In this document: positions 32,063-34,329 of the stretch, in pieces
How positions within the stretch are numbered: position 1 is the stretch's first letter
Layout: the number at the start of each line of letters is the position of its first letter
NCBI GenBank assembly: GCA_937925755.1
Contig: CALAMX010000028.1
Span: 1-34,329, forward strand
Direction: 5' to 3'
Length of the DNA stretch: 34,329 nucleotides
Source: an uncultured Burkholderiales bacterium
Lineage (GTDB): Bacteria > Pseudomonadota > Gammaproteobacteria > Burkholderiales > Thiobacillaceae
The notes under the pieces: generated by a model
What the model was told of the DNA's origin: nothing
What the model saw: the letters and a program-made list of their open reading frames with translations, nothing else
Databases searched by the model: none
Position numbers and translations under genes: made by a program

Positions 32063-34329
32063 ATGACGATGTCCGAGACCCTACGTCACACCCTAGAGCT
32101 GCCCATCGCCGGCATGACCTGTGCCGCCTGCTCGACGCGGCTGGAGAAAAACCTCAACCGCCTGGCAGGTGTCAAGGCCAGCGTCAATCTCGCGACGGAG
32201 AAGGCATGGGTGGAATACGACCCCAATCTGACGCAGCCTGCCGACATCATCGCCCAGGTGGAGAAGACCGGCTTCACCGTCCCGGCGCAGACGCTTAACC
32301 TGGCGATCTCCGGCATGACCTGTGCTGCCTGTGCGACGCGCATCGAGCGCGTCCTCGATGCCCTCCCCGGTGTGGCGGCACGTGTGAATCTCGCCAGCGA
32401 ACGAGCGCGGGTGCGCTACTTGCCGGGGCTGGCCAATGCCGAGGCCATCATCGACGCGGTGCGGCGAGCAGGTTACCAGGCCACCCCAATCACCGAGGCC
32501 AGCCGCGCCGAGGAGAATGCCAGAAAGGCAGCGGAGTTTCGGCGCGAGCTGCGCGTCTTCGGCATCGCCGCCCTGCTCACCCTACCGTTGGTGGCACAGA
32601 TGTTGCCCATGCTGGTCGGCCAGGGCCATGCCGATTGGCTACCCGGCTGGCTGCAGTGGGGGCTTGCCACCCCGGTGCAGTTCTGGGTCGGGCGCCGCTT
32701 CTACGTCGGGGCCTGGCACGCCCTGCGCGGCGGTGGCGCCAACATGGACGTGCTGGTTGCACTCGGCACCAGCGCCGCCTACTTCTACAGCCTAGCGGTG
32801 CTGATCTTCAACCCCGGCGGGCATCTGTACTTCGAGGCAAGTGCGGCCGTCATCACCCTGGTGCGCCTGGGCAAGCTGCTGGAGACGCGCGCCAAGAGCC
32901 GCACCTCGGCGGCGATCGAGCAGCTCATGGCGCTCGCCCCCGCCACCGCCCGCGTCGAGCGCGGCGGCGAGGTGGTGGAGGTGGCCGCGACCGCCCTCAA
33001 ACCCGGCGACATCGTCGTGGTACGCGCCGGCGAGCGTATCCCCGTCGATGGCGTGGTGATCGAGGGCAGCTCCGGCGTGGATGAGGCCATGCTCACCGGC
33101 GAGTCGATGCCGGTGGCGAAACAGGTGGGCGACCGCGTCTATGCCGGCACCCAGAACCTCGATGGTCTCATCAAGCTGCGCGCCGAGGGCGTGGGGGCGC
33201 AGACCCAGCTCATGGAGATCGTGCGCCTGACCGAGGCCGCGCAGGGCTCCAAGGCGCCCATCCAGCAACTGGCCGACCGCGTCGCGGGCATCTTCGTGCC
33301 GGCAGTGGTCCTGCTCGCCCTGGCCACCTTCGCCGTCTGGTGGTCGATCACCGGTGAACTTACACAAGGTCTCATCCCCGCCGTGGCGGTCCTGGTCATC
33401 GCCTGTCCCTGCGCCCTGGGGCTCGCCACACCCACCGCGGTGATGGTGGGGCTGGGACGCGGCGCCCAGCTCGGCATCCTGGTGCGCTCGGCCGCCGCCC
33501 TGGAACGCGCCGAACGTCTCTCCATCCTTGCGGTGGATAAGACCGGCACCCTAACCGAGGGCCGTCCCGCCCTGCACGCCATCGACACGGACGGCGCGGT
33601 CAGCGAGGACGAGGCCCTACGCCTGGCGGCGGCCCTGGAACAGGGCGTGCGCCACCCCCTGGCCGAGGCGCTGCTGGCCGCGGCGCGCGCGCGCGGCCTT
33701 GCCCCGCCTGCCGCCGAGGCGATTGAGAACGTGGGCGGGCATGGCGTGCGCGGCCGGGTGGCGGGGCGCACCTTGGTCTTGGGCGACCCTGCCTGGCTGG
33801 AGGAGCAGGGTCTGGCCGGCGCCACCACCCGCGCCCAGGCGTTGACCACCGCTGCCCAGACCGTGGTCGCCCTGGCTGAGTCGGATCCCCAATCCGGCCG
33901 CCTACACCTGTTGGCCTGGTACACCCTGGCCGATCCCCTACGCCCCGGTGCGATCGCCGCCATCCAGCGGCTGAAGCAAAGCGGCGTGCAGGTGGTGATG
34001 TTGACCGGCGACAACCCGGCCGCGGCCGCCGCCATCGCCAAGGCGGTGGGGATCACCGACTACCGCGCCCAGGTCCGACCGCAAGACAAGGCAGCCAGCG
34101 TCGAGGCACTCAAGGCCGCCGGCCGCATCGTTGGTATGGCCGGCGATGGCATCAACGACGCGCCAGCGCTCGCTGCGGCCGATGTCGGCTTCGCCATGCG
34201 CTCCGGCGCCGACATTGCCCTGGAGGCTGCGGACATCACCCTCATGCACGACGATCTCGCCGCCGTGGCCGATGCCCTGGCGCTGGCACGTGCGGTCATG
34301 CGTAAGATTCGGCAAAACCTGTTCTTTGC
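32063..34329 (+). CDS. copA: CopA-type copper-exporting P1B ATPase (3' end beyond window)
   Basis: 755 residues are visible with no stop, so the gene continues past the window. Two N-terminal metal-binding domains each have GMTCAAC (Cys 20/23 and Cys 87/90). The membrane metal site is CPC at 448-450 in [13 protein letters not shown]. Phosphorylation motif DKTGT is at 492-496, TGES is present, and the hinge GDGINDAP begins at 694. These mark a Cu+ exporter of the P1B-1 class. The ATG has no adjacent ribosome binding site; the nearest (GGGGGAGGAG, 32024-32033) is 29 bp away, with a small GTCGG/CCGAC hairpin between. Confidence 0.95.
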   Translation, partial: MTMSETLRHTLELPIAGMTCAACSTRLEKNLNRLAGVKASVNLATEKAWVEYDPNLTQPADIIAQVEKTGFTVPAQTLNLAISGMTCAACATRIERVLDALPGVAARVNLASERARVRYLPGLANAEAIIDAVRRAGYQATPITEASRAEENARKAAEFRRELRVFGIAALLTLPLVAQMLPMLVGQGHADWLPGWLQWGLATPVQFWVGRRFYVGAWHALRGGGANMDVLVALGTSAAYFYSLAVLIFNPGGHLYFEASAAVITLVRLGKLLETRAKSRTSAAIEQLMALAPATARVERGGEVVEVAATALKPGDIVVVRAGERIPVDGVVIEGSSGVDEAMLTGESMPVAKQVGDRVYAGTQNLDGLIKLRAEGVGAQTQLMEIVRLTEAAQGSKAPIQQLADRVAGIFVPAVVLLALATFAVWWSITGELTQGLIPAVAVLVIACPCALGLATPTAVMVGLGRGAQLGILVRSAAALERAERLSILAVDKTGTLTEGRPALHAIDTDGAVSEDEALRLAAALEQGVRHPLAEALLAAARARGLAPPAAEAIENVGGHGVRGRVAGRTLVLGDPAWLEEQGLAGATTRAQALTTAAQTVVALAESDPQSGRLHLLAWYTLADPLRPGAIAAIQRLKQSGVQVVMLTGDNPAAAAAIAKAVGITDYRAQVRPQDKAASVEALKAAGRIVGMAGDGINDAPALAAADVGFAMRSGADIALEAADITLMHDDLAAVADALALARAVMRKIRQNLFF

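Overview
The window looks like a chromosomal segment of a GC-rich denitrifying proteobacterium, most likely a betaproteobacterium. That placement is inferred from the mix of nirS-type denitrification genes, prfB/lysS and nickel-import genes, not from a marker gene. No rRNA, tRNA or CRISPR array was seen. The genes are densely packed, often with ATGA overlaps, except in three non-coding stretches (91-451, 8734-8949, 12495-12840).

Region 1 (1-8.7 kb, mostly minus strand) is a nitrite-reduction cluster. Cytochrome cd1 nitrite reductase (nirS) is followed by nirC, nirF, a fused nirD-nirL, nirG, nirH, nirJ and nirN, which make and insert heme d1. An unannotated 36-residue membrane peptide follows. 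nirE and nirM are not present. Beyond the cluster lies a 286-bp non-coding element with terminal inverted repeats and a 6-bp direct repeat, carrying two tandem units whose hairpin arms covary.

Region 2 (8.73-11.46 kb) holds a divergent control region with three FNR/DNR-type boxes at exact 30-bp intervals. It sits between nirS on the minus strand and, on the plus strand, an unknown 106-residue membrane protein followed by norC and norB (nitric oxide reductase). The two halves carry out NO2- to NO to N2O. Convergent terminators close the block.

Region 3 (11.6-17.4 kb, minus strand) encodes a secreted protein built of about ten 13-residue D/N-P repeats. It also encodes an EAL-CBS-GGDEF cyclic-di-GMP protein, endonuclease V, a long archaeal-type RtcB RNA ligase and its activator archease. 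The last four may form one operon.

Region 4 (17.4-27.1 kb) has prfB with its programmed +1 frameshift, convergent recQ, a Phd/PIN toxin-antitoxin pair immediately before lysS, a MoxR-DUF58-transglutaminase module and a small unknown gene.

Region 5 (27.2-31.9 kb) is a nickel regulon: NikR, a NikR-type operator, two periplasmic/membrane accessory proteins (NikK- and NikL-like), an outer-membrane barrel, and the ECF transporter components NikM, NikQ and NikO. The window ends inside a copper-type P1B ATPase gene (copA).
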